From: an uncultured Propionibacteriaceae bacterium
GTDB lineage: Bacteria > Actinomycetota > Actinomycetes > Propionibacteriales > Propionibacteriaceae
Assembly (NCBI GenBank): GCA_945911015.1
Contig: CAMDZW010000005.1
Coordinates: 20,832-84,831 of the forward strand
Reading direction: 5' to 3'
DNA length: 64,000 bases
The position numbers were made by a program, and so were the translations under genes. Positions 1 to 8,894 of this stretch are shown here, piece by piece. The notes under the pieces were generated by a model that saw only the letters and a list, made by a program, of their open reading frames with translations, was not told the origin of the DNA and searched no databases. Position 1 is the stretch's first letter, and each line of letters opens with the position of its first letter.

Positions 1-665
1 AGATGACCGGCTCGCTCGCCGAAGGCGGCTCGCTCGGCGGCGTACACCGGTCCTGACCGAGGCAGATACCAGCGCAGGGATGCGGCATACATCGGGATCG
101 CGATGAGTCCGATCAGCCCGAGCCGCCAGTCCAGAGCGAGCATCCCGACCCCGGTGGTGACGACTGCGGTCACGGCCGACAGCAGATGGGGCACCAGCGA
201 AGAAGTGGCCGATGCCACCACCCGTGAGTCCTCGGCGACCCGCGACACCAGGTCACCGTTGCCGGCTCGTTCGATCTGGGCCGAGTCGAGCCGCAGTGCA
301 CGATCCACCACCTCCTCACGAAGGTCGGCAACGGCATGTTCGCCGATCCGAGCCGTGGCCAACATTCCCAGCCAGGTGAAGATGGCCCCCACCAGACCGG
401 CCGCGACAGTCACCACGGCAGCGGTGACCACTGGTCGTACGGCGTCGGGTCCCGCCCCCACGGTGGGCAGCACATCCACCAACCAGCCCAGCACCATCGG
501 CGCCACCAGGCCGGCCACCCCGGCCGCCAATGAGGCAACGACCACCACGACCAGGAGCGCCGGCCGGGACCGCAGCAGCCGCCACGCCGCCCGAACAGTG
601 GTCCGGCTGTCGGCAATCGGCAGGATGTCCTTGCCTGCTTCGGAAATCTCGGTGCTGGTGCTCAT
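1..665 (-). CDS. ABC transporter, exporter-fold permease/ATPase, 5' part only (cut by left edge)
   Basis: The reading frame opens with ATG at 665 and runs off the left edge, so only about 221 N-terminal residues are visible. They hold a short polar N-terminus and several hydrophobic segments typical of the six-helix type-I exporter membrane domain; the ATPase domain lies outside the window. Its ATG overlaps the TGA of the upstream ABC gene (ATGA), so the two subunits are translationally coupled and very probably form a heterodimer. With the iron box and siderophore-interacting protein next door, a siderophore transporter of the IrtAB/YbtPQ type is the best inference. Drug or peptide export remains possible. 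Confidence 0.85.
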   Translation of the reverse strand, partial: MSTSTEISEAGKDILPIADSRTTVRAAWRLLRSRPALLVVVVVASLAAGVAGLVAPMVLGWLVDVLPTVGAGPDAVRPVVTAAVVTVAAGLVGAIFTWLGMLATARIGEHAVADLREEVVDRALRLDSAQIERAGNGDLVSRVAEDSRVVASATSSLVPHLLSAVTAVVTTGVGMLALDWRLGLIGLIAIPMYAASLRWYLPRSGPVYAAERAAFGERAGH

Positions 666-2317
666 CGCAGCACCAGCTCCGCGTAGTGCGGCGAGCTGGT
701 GACCAGCTCGGCATGGGTGCCGTCGACCTGGCCGTCGCGGCCGATCAGGATCACCCGATCTGCCACGGCACACAGGGCCGGGCTGGAGGTGATCACGATT
801 GTGGACCGGCCTGTCCGGGCTCGGCGCAAGGAGGTGGCAATGTGTTGCTCGGTCACCGCATCGACTGCGGTCGTCGGATCACACAGCACCAGGATCTCGG
901 GTGCGGCATAGATCGCCCGGGCGAGGGCGATCCGCTGTCGCTGGCCGCCGGACAGATTCGTGCCGTCGGCCGAGATCTCGTGGTCGAGGTCGTCGGGAAA
1001 AAGCTCCAACAGTTCGGTGCAGGCCGATGCCTCCAGTGCCTCACTGAGCCGGTTCTGGTCGACGGCGGATCCGAGAATCACGTTGTCACGCAAGGATCCG
1101 GCGAAGATGTCCACCTTGTGCGGGGCGACCGCCAGGGTGCCGCGCACCGACAACTCGGTGCGCGGGGTCCCGCCGAGCAGCACCTGCGCGGCCTGGCCCG
1201 ACTCTCCGGCCAGGGCTGCGCTGAGAGCATCCCCCGTACGAGGGGAGGCAACCACCACGGCGACCAATTCGCCAGGTGTCACGGTGAATCGGCCCGATTC
1301 GCCCAGGTCGACACTGAGTTCCGAAGAGACAGCCGCTGCCGCGCTGGAGGCGATCAGATCCGGCTGGCCCAGGAAGGCACCGATCCGCCGTGCCGAGGCG
1401 ACGGAGAAGAACAGCAAGGGAATCGAGGCGACCACCGTCGAGAGAGGTTCGGCCAGGAAGACCGCCAAACCGACCACGGCGATCAGGTCGCCGATGCCCA
1501 GATGTCCTTGCAGCAGGCGGATCCCGCCGACCAACACCACGGCGGCGATCAGCAGGGCGAGGATCGTCTGTTGTGCACCGTCGACCACGGCCATGCCCGA
1601 TGCGGTGCGGACCCCGGCGTCGCGGGCCTCCCTGCTGGACCGGCCATACTGGGTGCGGACTGCCGGCTCGGCTCCGATGCCCTTGATCACCCGAAGGCCC
1701 CGGACCAGGTCAGTGGCCATGCCCGAGGCGCGGGCGATGGTGGCTTGCATGGTGTGGCTGTGTCGCTCGATGGGTTGTGAGACCAGATGGCTCAGAACCA
1801 GGGTGAGGGCGACACCGCCGAGGACGACGAGCCCGACGATGACATCGGTCAGCAGCAGATAGATCGCCCCAGCCACGACACCGATCACGGCCGACCCCAT
1901 CAGGGCAACCCGGCGCAGTACGAAACTGGTCACGTCCGCATCGGCGGTCGCCACTGACAGCACCTCGCCGGGCATCAGCTCGGTGCGCACGCCCGACGGT
2001 GACAGGGTGCGCGAGGCGACCTCCACCCGCAAATCATGGGTCTCCCGGTTCAGTGCCCGGTTCGCCAGCCGTGCACCGAAGCGGTATCCCAACGACAAGA
2101 TCACAAACAGCACGGCAACGCAGGTCAGGCCCACAGCCAGGGCGGGCCAGGACTGGGTGACGACCGCATGGTCGACCACCAGGCCGATGAGCACCGGGAC
2201 GGCCGCCTCGCAGGCCTGCCAGACGCACAGGATGACCAGCCCGGGGATCAGCAGTCGCCGCTGCCGGGTGATGGTGCGGCGCAGCACGGCAGGGCCGTTG
2301 TCCGGCGGGGAAGTCAT
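662..2317 (-). CDS. ABC transporter permease/ATPase with degenerate nucleotide-binding domain
   Basis: This 551-residue half-transporter has an N-terminal six-helix membrane domain (about 20-300) and a C-terminal ATPase domain. The signature LSGGQRQRIALARA is intact. The Walker A position reads VVASPRTGDALSAA with no GK(S/T); the residue after the Walker B aspartate is Pro (LVLCDPTTAVD) rather than Glu; the Q-loop is APHKVD; and the switch His is replaced (VITSSPA). It therefore probably cannot hydrolyse ATP itself and contributes its signature motif to the partner's site. It is upstream of and overlaps the partner gene at 665. The promoter region is shared with the divergent siderophore-interacting protein and contains an iron box. 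Confidence 0.9.
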   Translation of the reverse strand: MTSPPDNGPAVLRRTITRQRRLLIPGLVILCVWQACEAAVPVLIGLVVDHAVVTQSWPALAVGLTCVAVLFVILSLGYRFGARLANRALNRETHDLRVEVASRTLSPSGVRTELMPGEVLSVATADADVTSFVLRRVALMGSAVIGVVAGAIYLLLTDVIVGLVVLGGVALTLVLSHLVSQPIERHSHTMQATIARASGMATDLVRGLRVIKGIGAEPAVRTQYGRSSREARDAGVRTASGMAVVDGAQQTILALLIAAVVLVGGIRLLQGHLGIGDLIAVVGLAVFLAEPLSTVVASIPLLFFSVASARRIGAFLGQPDLIASSAAAAVSSELSVDLGESGRFTVTPGELVAVVVASPRTGDALSAALAGESGQAAQVLLGGTPRTELSVRGTLAVAPHKVDIFAGSLRDNVILGSAVDQNRLSEALEASACTELLELFPDDLDHEISADGTNLSGGQRQRIALARAIYAAPEILVLCDPTTAVDAVTEQHIATSLRRARTGRSTIVITSSPALCAVADRVILIGRDGQVDGTHAELVTSSPHYAELVLR

Positions 2318-2339
2318 GTCGCTCCCGAGGTGAGATCAA

Positions 2340-2358
2340 TGAGGTCAGGCTGCCCTAA
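2340..2358. promoter_or_regulatory. IdeR/DtxR-type iron box between divergent genes
   Basis: The 19-mer TGAGGTCAGGCTGCCCTAA matches 15 of 19 positions of the classical TTAGGTTAGGCTAACCTAA pattern. It lies 23 bp upstream of the ABC gene start (2317) and about 54 bp upstream of the siderophore-interacting protein start, so one repressor dimer pair could control both directions. Binding is inferred from similarity. Confidence 0.7.
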
Positions 2359-2411
2359 CACTTTACAGTGGTGGTCCCGCTCGCCCTCACCGCCACCCTG
2401 CTGGAGGCATC

Positions 2412-3311
2412 ATGATGAAGTTCCACCACGCCGACGTCACGACCGTGCAGCAACTGACTCCCGGCATGATCCGAGTGACCCTCGCCGGGGAGGGGCTGAC
2501 CGGATGGAAATCGACCGGTGTCGGGGACGAGTACGTACGGACCTTCTTCCCGCCGGGCGAGGATCGTACCGAGGTGCCGCTGCCGATCCCGACCGAGAAG
2601 GGCTGGGAGTGGCCCGAGGGAGAGACCTCCTCGCCGATGCGCAACTACACCATCCGCGCACACCGGCCGGAGACCGGCGAGGTCGACATCGACTTCGTCG
2701 TCCACGACGGCGGTGTCGCCGCAGCCTGGGCACTGGAGGCCGCGCCCGGCGAAAGGATCGGCATCAACACCCCAGCAGGGCTGTACGAAGCCCCCGACGA
2801 CCTGAAATGGCAGCTGCTGGTTGCTGACCAGACCGGGCTCCCGGCTGCTCTGCGCCTGGCCGAGACCGCGCCGACCGGGGTCCGGACCCGAGTCGTCCTC
2901 GAGGTCCCCGACGCTGAACACGAGCAGCCCTGTGGCGACCCGAATGCCGAGATTCGCTGGGTCCACGGCGGCAACGGACACGGCCCGAGCAGGCTCGACG
3001 AGATCGTCCGGGCCTCACTCTCGGAACTGACCGGTGACGAGGGGGAGCTGCCGGGTGGCTATGTCTGGGTCGCCGGTGAGACCAAAGTGCTGCGGGCTGT
3101 ACGCAAGCACCTGCGCCATGAGCTGAAGCTCCCCTCCACCCCGTACAAGGTCGTCGGCTACTGGACCGAACGGGCCGAGGAGTGGCGTGAGCGCTTCCAG
3201 GCGCTCGATGACACCGTACGGGCAGAGCTCTCCCAGATGTGGTCCGAGGACCGCGACAAGGACGAGATCGAGGACGACTACACCGCCAAACTGGAGTCGC
3301 TCGGCCTCTGA
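2412..3311 (+). CDS. siderophore-interacting protein (FAD/NAD(P)H ferric-siderophore reductase)
   Basis: A 299-residue ViuB/SIP-family flavoprotein. The N-terminal FAD-binding barrel includes the MRNYTIRAHR motif (the R-x-Y-T/S FAD contact) followed by IDFVVHD, and the C-terminal half is the SIP NAD(P)H domain ending in YKVVGYW. The family reduces Fe(III)-siderophores in the cytoplasm to release iron. GGAGG at 2403-2407 is 4 nt from the first ATG and 7 nt from a second ATG at 2415, so the latter may be used. Divergent from the ABC pair with a shared iron box. A second family member is at 60405-61238. Confidence 0.93.
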   Translation: MMKFHHADVTTVQQLTPGMIRVTLAGEGLTGWKSTGVGDEYVRTFFPPGEDRTEVPLPIPTEKGWEWPEGETSSPMRNYTIRAHRPETGEVDIDFVVHDGGVAAAWALEAAPGERIGINTPAGLYEAPDDLKWQLLVADQTGLPAALRLAETAPTGVRTRVVLEVPDAEHEQPCGDPNAEIRWVHGGNGHGPSRLDEIVRASLSELTGDEGELPGGYVWVAGETKVLRAVRKHLRHELKLPSTPYKVVGYWTERAEEWRERFQALDDTVRAELSQMWSEDRDKDEIEDDYTAKLESLGL

Positions 3312-3329
3312 TCCCTCAGGCCTGAGCTC

Positions 3330-3959
3330 TCAGGCCGACATCAGCGGTGACAGGCCGGCGGCCCGAGTCGGGGCGTCGGCGTCACCGCATGCGGTCAGCC
3401 AGTTGGCCAACAGCTGGTAGCCGTGCTCGGTCAGCACTGACTCCGGATGGAACTGGACCGCCTCGATCGGTAGTTCCCGGTGCCGCAACGCCATGATCAC
3501 GCCGGTGTCGGTCCGCGCCGTCACCTCGAGGACCGCCGGGACACTGTCCGGCTCGAGCGCCAGCGAGTGGTAGCGGGTTGCGGTGAACGGCGACGGCAGC
3601 CCGGCGAACACGCCACGGCCGTCGTGGCTCACCGGCGAAGTCTTGCCGTGCAGCAGCTCCGGAGCCCGGTCGACCACCCCGCCGTACGCCACGGCGATCG
3701 ACTGCAGCCCGAGACAGACACCGAAGATCGGGATTGATCCTGCCTTCGACCGCACCACGTCGATGCAGACCCCAGCAGCCTCCGGCGTGCCCGGGCCGGG
3801 CGACAGCAGCACACCGTCAAAACCGTCGGCCCAGTCGGTGGCCTCGAACCGGGAGTCGTCGTTGCGCCAGACCTCGACCTCGGCGCCGATCTGGGCAAGG
3901 TACTGCACCAGGTTGTAGACGAAGGAGTCGTAGTTGTCGACGACGAGGATCCGGGCCAT
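3330..3959 (-). CDS. pabA: class I glutamine amidotransferase, PabA/TrpG-type
   Basis: A 209-residue glutamine amidotransferase beginning MARILVVDNYDSF, the typical start of PabA/TrpG. The nucleophile motif is GVCLGLQSIAVAYG and the catalytic His/Glu pair is in VQFHPESVLTEHG. It supplies ammonia to a chorismate-utilising partner (aminodeoxychorismate or anthranilate synthase). The locus position, directly downstream of pknB, is that of mycobacterial Rv0013. An alternative ATG at 3968 adds three residues; 3959 gives the canonical N-terminus. The PabA/TrpG distinction cannot be settled here, and a single protein may serve both pathways. Confidence 0.92.
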   Translation of the reverse strand: MARILVVDNYDSFVYNLVQYLAQIGAEVEVWRNDDSRFEATDWADGFDGVLLSPGPGTPEAAGVCIDVVRSKAGSIPIFGVCLGLQSIAVAYGGVVDRAPELLHGKTSPVSHDGRGVFAGLPSPFTATRYHSLALEPDSVPAVLEVTARTDTGVIMALRHRELPIEAVQFHPESVLTEHGYQLLANWLTACGDADAPTRAAGLSPLMSA

Positions 3960-3993
3960 GTGATCCATGATCCCACCGATCCCGGCGGTCGGC

Positions 3994-5946
3994 TCAGGGC
4001 GTCTCGTTGCCGCCGTCGCCGTCACCGGTCTGCTCGGTCTCGTCTCCGGTCGGAGTTTCGGTCGGGTCGTCCGAGGGGTCACCCGGCGGCGGAGTGGTCT
4101 CCGGCGGATCCGAGGTCTCCGGCGTCTCCGGCGGCTTCTGGATGCCGATCGTCAACGTGATCGTGGTGCCCCAGTCCCGCAGCTCGCCCTCGGGGATGTC
4201 CTGGGCGATGACCGTGTTCACCATGTCCGGGTCGTCGACCTCTTCGGTCACGAACTCCACGTCGAAGCCGTCCGCCATACCTTCGGCGCCGGACCTCGAC
4301 TGGCCGACGAAGTTGGGGACCTTGCCCTGACCGGTGGCGATCGTCAGGGTGATCTCGTCCTCGAAGGCGACGTCCTCGCCGGTGGGGCTCATGTCGAGGA
4401 CCTCGCCCTTGGTGCTGCCGGGAGGCTCGTTGGTGGCGTCCTCGGTGGTGACATTCTCGAAGCCGGCATCCTTCAGCTTCTGGATCGCTTCGTCCTCGGA
4501 CAGGCCGCGCACATCAGGGACATTGCCGGACTCGGGACCGAGATTGATGGTGATCGTCACCGTGCCACCGACCGGGAGCTGCTGCCCGCCGGCCGGGTTC
4601 TGGTCGATCACCTGACCGACCGTGCTGTCGTCGGGGCCGTGTTCCTCCTTGACCTCGACCTTCAGGTTGCGGCCCTCAATCTGGTTGCGCGCCTGGGTCT
4701 CACTGGAACGGATCACATCCGGGACATCGACCATCTCGACGGCCGGGGTCGACGGTGGCGGCGGGGCTGGCGGCTCCTGGTTCACCCACCAGATGCCAGC
4801 GCCGACCGTGGCCAGAGCCAGCACCAGGACGATGATCAGCACGACCATCACACCGCGCCGCTTCGGCTCCTCCTCCTCGTCGACACCTTCGAGGACACCA
4901 TCGCCACCCACCGGGGCAACCGGTTCGGTGACTCGGGTGCTCTCGGCCAACGCGGCCGCGGCGGGGCCAGCACCGGGCTGGGCATCGGGCACCAACACCG
5001 TGGTCGGCGCCTCGGTCGGAGTCGGTGAACTCGCCGCCGTACTGGCCAGAGCCAACGGCGGCTGCCCCTGCAGCAGACGCTGCAGATCGTCCTTCATCTG
5101 CCGGGCCGACTGGTAACGGTCATTGGGATCCTTGGCCAGCGACCGCATCACCACCGCATCCATGTCGGTGGTGATCTCGGAGTCGTGCTGGCTGGGGGGC
5201 CGAGCCTCTTCCCGTACGTGCTGATAGGCGACGCTGACCGGGGAGTCACCGGTGAACGGTGGTCGGCCGACGAGCAGTTCGTACAACAGGCAGCCGGCGG
5301 AGTAGATGTCGGAGCGCGCGTCGACCGTTTCGCCGCGGGCCTGCTCCGGCGACAGATACTGCGCGGTGCCGATCACCGCAGCCGTCTGGGTCATCGTGGA
5401 CTGGGTGTCGGCGACGGCGCGGGCAATGCCGAAGTCCATCACCTTCACATCACCGGTCGGCGTGAGCATCACATTGGCCGGCTTGATGTCACGGTGCACG
5501 ATCCCGGCGCGGTGGCTGTAGCTCAACGCATCCAGCACACCGGCGGCCAGCTCGAGCGCCCGCTCGGGCAGGATCTTGCGTCCGTCGCGCAACACATCAC
5601 GCAGCGTGACGCCTTCGACCAGCTCCATCACGATGTACGGGATCCGCACCCCGGTCTGGGGGTCGGGCTCCTCGCCAGTGTCGTAGACCGCCACGATCGT
5701 GGGATGGTTCAACCCAGCCGCGGACTGGGCCTCCCGGCGGAACCGGGCCTGGAAGACCGGATCCCCGGCAAGGTCGGTGCGCAGCTCCTTCACCGCGACC
5801 GGACGGTTGAGCCGGGTGTCGACGGCACGATGGACCTCGGCCATGCCACCGCGGCCCAACAACTCGCCGATCTCGTAGCGGTTGCCGACCCGTCGCGGGG
5901 TCCGTGGCTCCGCCGGGGAGTCGGCGCCGCGCGTCTCGTCGGTCAT
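3994..5946 (-). CDS. pknB: PASTA-domain serine/threonine protein kinase PknB
   Basis: About 650 residues. The kinase domain (about 24-290) has GRGGMAEVHR, the VAVK lysine (about 53), HRDIKPANVM (Asp about 153), DFG, and an activation loop with TMTQTAAVIGT like the autophosphorylated loop of mycobacterial PknB. A single membrane helix (about 365-388) is followed by three extracellular PASTA repeats (about 400-600) and an acidic Pro/Thr-rich tail. It senses peptidoglycan fragments and phosphorylates division and cell-wall proteins. GGAAGG sits 7 nt before the ATG at 5946 and 4 nt before a GTG at 5949; I prefer the ATG. Last kinase-phosphatase gene of the division operon. Confidence 0.97.
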   Translation of the reverse strand: MTDETRGADSPAEPRTPRRVGNRYEIGELLGRGGMAEVHRAVDTRLNRPVAVKELRTDLAGDPVFQARFRREAQSAAGLNHPTIVAVYDTGEEPDPQTGVRIPYIVMELVEGVTLRDVLRDGRKILPERALELAAGVLDALSYSHRAGIVHRDIKPANVMLTPTGDVKVMDFGIARAVADTQSTMTQTAAVIGTAQYLSPEQARGETVDARSDIYSAGCLLYELLVGRPPFTGDSPVSVAYQHVREEARPPSQHDSEITTDMDAVVMRSLAKDPNDRYQSARQMKDDLQRLLQGQPPLALASTAASSPTPTEAPTTVLVPDAQPGAGPAAAALAESTRVTEPVAPVGGDGVLEGVDEEEEPKRRGVMVVLIIVLVLALATVGAGIWWVNQEPPAPPPPSTPAVEMVDVPDVIRSSETQARNQIEGRNLKVEVKEEHGPDDSTVGQVIDQNPAGGQQLPVGGTVTITINLGPESGNVPDVRGLSEDEAIQKLKDAGFENVTTEDATNEPPGSTKGEVLDMSPTGEDVAFEDEITLTIATGQGKVPNFVGQSRSGAEGMADGFDVEFVTEEVDDPDMVNTVIAQDIPEGELRDWGTTITLTIGIQKPPETPETSDPPETTPPPGDPSDDPTETPTGDETEQTGDGDGGNETP

Positions 5947-6052
5947 CACTCAGCCTTCCAGTCCGGTCGGGAGGGGAAAGCGGCTCCCGACGTCCTCACC
6001 ACGATAGCGGGAGAGGTCTCGTGAACAGTCACAGCAACTCGGTTCGTGCTGA

Positions 6053-7495
6053 TCACAGCAACGCCTCCAGTACGGCCTTGGCGATCGGCGCCGCCAGTCG
6101 TCCACCCGAGATCTCATTGCGTTCGATGTCGGCATCCTCGATGAAGACCGTCACCGCCAAGGTCCGGTCGCCGGCTCGTACGTAGGAGGTGTACCAGGCG
6201 TACGGGGGTCGTTCCGGGGTGGTGTTTGCGGTGCCGGTCTTGCCGCCGACCTCGTAGCCGGCAATCTGTCCGTTGCGGCCGGTGCCGTCGTTGACCACGG
6301 TCTGCATCCAACGCTGCAGGGTGCGCGCATTCGACACCTCCATCGCCCGGCCGAACTCCTCGGGTCGGGTCGTCGAGATCGGCGTCAGATCTGCACCCCG
6401 GATGCCGGAGACCACGTACGGCTTCATCACCACACCGTCATTGGCAATACCGGCGGTCACCATCGCCATCTGCAGCGGGGTCGCGGCCACGTCGAACTGG
6501 CCGATCGCACTCAAGGCCGTCTGCGCCGGGTCCGGGTTGTCGGGGAATCGGCTGGCGACTCCGTTGAGATCGGCGAGCTGACGGGCATCGAAGCCGAACT
6601 TCTCCGCCTGCTCCTGCAAAGCGTCGGCACCGACGGCGATCCCGACATTGGCGAAGGCGGTGTTGCACGACACCTTGAGGGCCTGTTCCAGATTGATCTT
6701 GTCCCCACCGCAGGAGCTCTCATTGGGCAGGTAGGTGTCGGTGTTGGGCAGCTTCAACTTTTCGGGTGCGTCCCACTCCTCGTCGGCCGAGTGGCCGTTC
6801 TCCAGGGCAGCCGCAGCCGTGACCAGCTTGAAGGTCGAGCCGGGCGGGTAGATCTCCCGTACGGCCCGGTTCCGCAACGGCTCACCGATTGCATCGAGCA
6901 GCGCCTGCCAGGCCTTGCCCGCCTCACCGTCGTTGCCGATGTCGTGGCTGGCCAGCGCATTGGGATCGTACGACGGGGTGCTGACCAACGTCAGGACCGC
7001 ACCGGTCTTGGCATCGACTGCGACGACGGCTCCGCGGTACTTGCCCAGGCCGGCATGGGCGACCTCCTGGGCCTTGGCGTTGATCGTGGTCTGTACGGTG
7101 GCGCCGGTCGGGGGCCGGTTGGTGATCAGGTCGAGCAGCCGCCGTACGAACAATGAGTCATCGGTCCCGGCGAGCTGCCCGTTGTAGGTGGCCTCCAACC
7201 CGGAGGTGCCGTAGTCGAAGGCGTAGTAACCGGTGACCGCGGCATAGAGCTCACCGTGCGGATAGACCCGCTGGTAGCGGAACCGGTCCTCGGACGGCTC
7301 GGTCTCGGCGATCGGGGAGTTGCCGACCAGGATCGCGCCTCGGTCCTGGCCGAACTCGGCATCACGGACCCGACGGTTGTCCGGGCGGGCATTCAGGTTG
7401 CTCTCTCGTACGACGACACTGAACGTTGCGTTCACCAACAACAGGGCGAACATCACCATCACCACCACCGAGGTGCGGCGCAGGGGCTTGTTCAT
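6053..7495 (-). CDS. pbpA: class B penicillin-binding protein PbpA
   Basis: A 480-residue membrane-anchored transpeptidase that crosslinks peptidoglycan outside the membrane. An N-terminal helix (about 9-28) precedes the dimerisation domain and the transpeptidase domain. Visible active-site motifs are SxxK in PPGSTFKLV, SxN in VSCNTAFA and KTG in GGKTGTANTT. Its ATG overlaps the rodA stop (ATGA), so it is translated together with its cognate SEDS glycosyltransferase. The size and order match mycobacterial PbpA (Rv0016c). Confidence 0.96.
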   Translation of the reverse strand: MNKPLRRTSVVVMVMFALLLVNATFSVVVRESNLNARPDNRRVRDAEFGQDRGAILVGNSPIAETEPSEDRFRYQRVYPHGELYAAVTGYYAFDYGTSGLEATYNGQLAGTDDSLFVRRLLDLITNRPPTGATVQTTINAKAQEVAHAGLGKYRGAVVAVDAKTGAVLTLVSTPSYDPNALASHDIGNDGEAGKAWQALLDAIGEPLRNRAVREIYPPGSTFKLVTAAAALENGHSADEEWDAPEKLKLPNTDTYLPNESSCGGDKINLEQALKVSCNTAFANVGIAVGADALQEQAEKFGFDARQLADLNGVASRFPDNPDPAQTALSAIGQFDVAATPLQMAMVTAGIANDGVVMKPYVVSGIRGADLTPISTTRPEEFGRAMEVSNARTLQRWMQTVVNDGTGRNGQIAGYEVGGKTGTANTTPERPPYAWYTSYVRAGDRTLAVTVFIEDADIERNEISGGRLAAPIAKAVLEALL

Positions 7496-8892
7496 CGCGC
7501 GGCTCCGATCAGTTGGGTGCGTTCGGTGTCGGGATCGATCTCGGGGATCGTGGCCACCGGCTTGCGGAACTGGTGGGAGATCACCATCAACAGCCCGATC
7601 AGGATCCAGTTGCAGATCAGTGACGATCCTCCTTGGGAGAGGAAGGGCGTGGTCAGCCCGGTCAGGGGCAGCAACCGGGTGACGCCGCCGACGATGATGA
7701 AGACCTGCAGGGCAAAGGTGAACGCGAGACCGGCGGCGAGCAATTTGCCGAACGGTTCCTTGCCCATCAGGGAGGTCCGCAGGCCGCGGGCGGCGACCAG
7801 CGCATAGATCATGATGACCGCCATCAGCCCGGTCATGCCGAGCTCCTCGCCGATGGCAGCGGTGATGAAGTCACTCTTGACCACCGGGATCAGCGCCGGA
7901 CGGCCCAGTCCCAGACCGCGACCGAGCAGCCCACCCCAGGCGATCCCGTACTGACCCTGGATGATCTGGTACGACGCGTCCGGGGTGGCGAACGGGTCCA
8001 GCCAGGCATCGACCCGAACCTGCACATGGGAGAAGAGGAACCACCCGGCGAGCGCGCCGCCAGCGAACAGGATGGTGCCGAGGATGGCCCAGCCGGGACG
8101 TTCGGTGGACACGTACAGCATCATCACGAACATGCCGAAGAAGAGCAGTGAGGTGCCGAGGTCGCGTTGGTAGACCAGCACCAGCATCGAGGCACCGAAC
8201 ATCAAGGCGATCGGGCCGAGGTCACGCAGTCGCGGCAGATCGACACCGAGCACACGGGCGCCGGCGAGCGCGAGGACCTCGCGACGCTCGACGAGATAGG
8301 AGGCAAAGGCGATGGCGAGCACGACCTTGGCGGCCTCGGCCGGCTGGAAGGTGTAGGGGCCGAGCGCAACCCAGATCCGTGCGCCGTACTCCTCATGGCC
8401 GATGACCGGCAGCAAAGGCATCAGCAACAAGACGATGCCGACCAGACCCAGCAGGTACGGGAACCGCTGCAGTGGGCGGTGGTCCCGCAGCACGATCAGC
8501 ACGATCAGGAACAGCGCCACACCCAGCCCGGTCCACATGAACTGGGTCGGTGCGCTCTGGGCCTTCATCGACAGGTCCAGCCGGGCGATCATGGCCAGCC
8601 CGAGCCCGTTCAGCAGGACCACACAGGGCAGCATCACCGGGTCGGCATAGGGGATGCGCCAGCGGACCACGATGTGTGCCACGGCCGCCAATGCCACTGA
8701 GACCCCGACCACCATGGGCCAGTTCTCGGGGATCGCGTTGAAGACGTTGAGATGGGTGATGAACCAGGCGCCGAGCCCGACGGCGAGCGCGACCAGCAGC
8801 AACACCAGTTCGGTGTTGCGGCGTTTGCGGGGCACGACCACGGTCCCCGGGGTCGGAGCCAGCGGTGGGCCCGTGGCGATGTCGCGGGCCAC
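7492..8892 (-). CDS. rodA: SEDS-family peptidoglycan glycosyltransferase RodA/FtsW
   Basis: A 466-residue polytopic protein with about ten or more hydrophobic segments and the SEDS hallmarks: PFATPDASYQIIQGQYGIAW in the large extracellular loop, GLLGRGLGLGRPALIPVVKSDF, and GLTTPFLSQGGSSL near the C-terminus. SEDS proteins polymerise lipid II with a class B PBP, here pbpA directly downstream. The start is GTG at 8892, two bases after the pstP stop codon. Confidence 0.96.
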   Translation of the reverse strand: MARDIATGPPLAPTPGTVVVPRKRRNTELVLLLVALAVGLGAWFITHLNVFNAIPENWPMVVGVSVALAAVAHIVVRWRIPYADPVMLPCVVLLNGLGLAMIARLDLSMKAQSAPTQFMWTGLGVALFLIVLIVLRDHRPLQRFPYLLGLVGIVLLLMPLLPVIGHEEYGARIWVALGPYTFQPAEAAKVVLAIAFASYLVERREVLALAGARVLGVDLPRLRDLGPIALMFGASMLVLVYQRDLGTSLLFFGMFVMMLYVSTERPGWAILGTILFAGGALAGWFLFSHVQVRVDAWLDPFATPDASYQIIQGQYGIAWGGLLGRGLGLGRPALIPVVKSDFITAAIGEELGMTGLMAVIMIYALVAARGLRTSLMGKEPFGKLLAAGLAFTFALQVFIIVGGVTRLLPLTGLTTPFLSQGGSSLICNWILIGLLMVISHQFRKPVATIPEIDPDTERTQLIGAAR

Positions 8893-8894
8893 AG

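Noticed and set aside
530..1780. 416-residue plus-strand open frame
   Set aside because: It lies opposite the ABC ATPase gene, whose signature motif, helices and coupling are clear; Gln/Gly/His-rich composition is typical of antisense frames in high-GC DNA.
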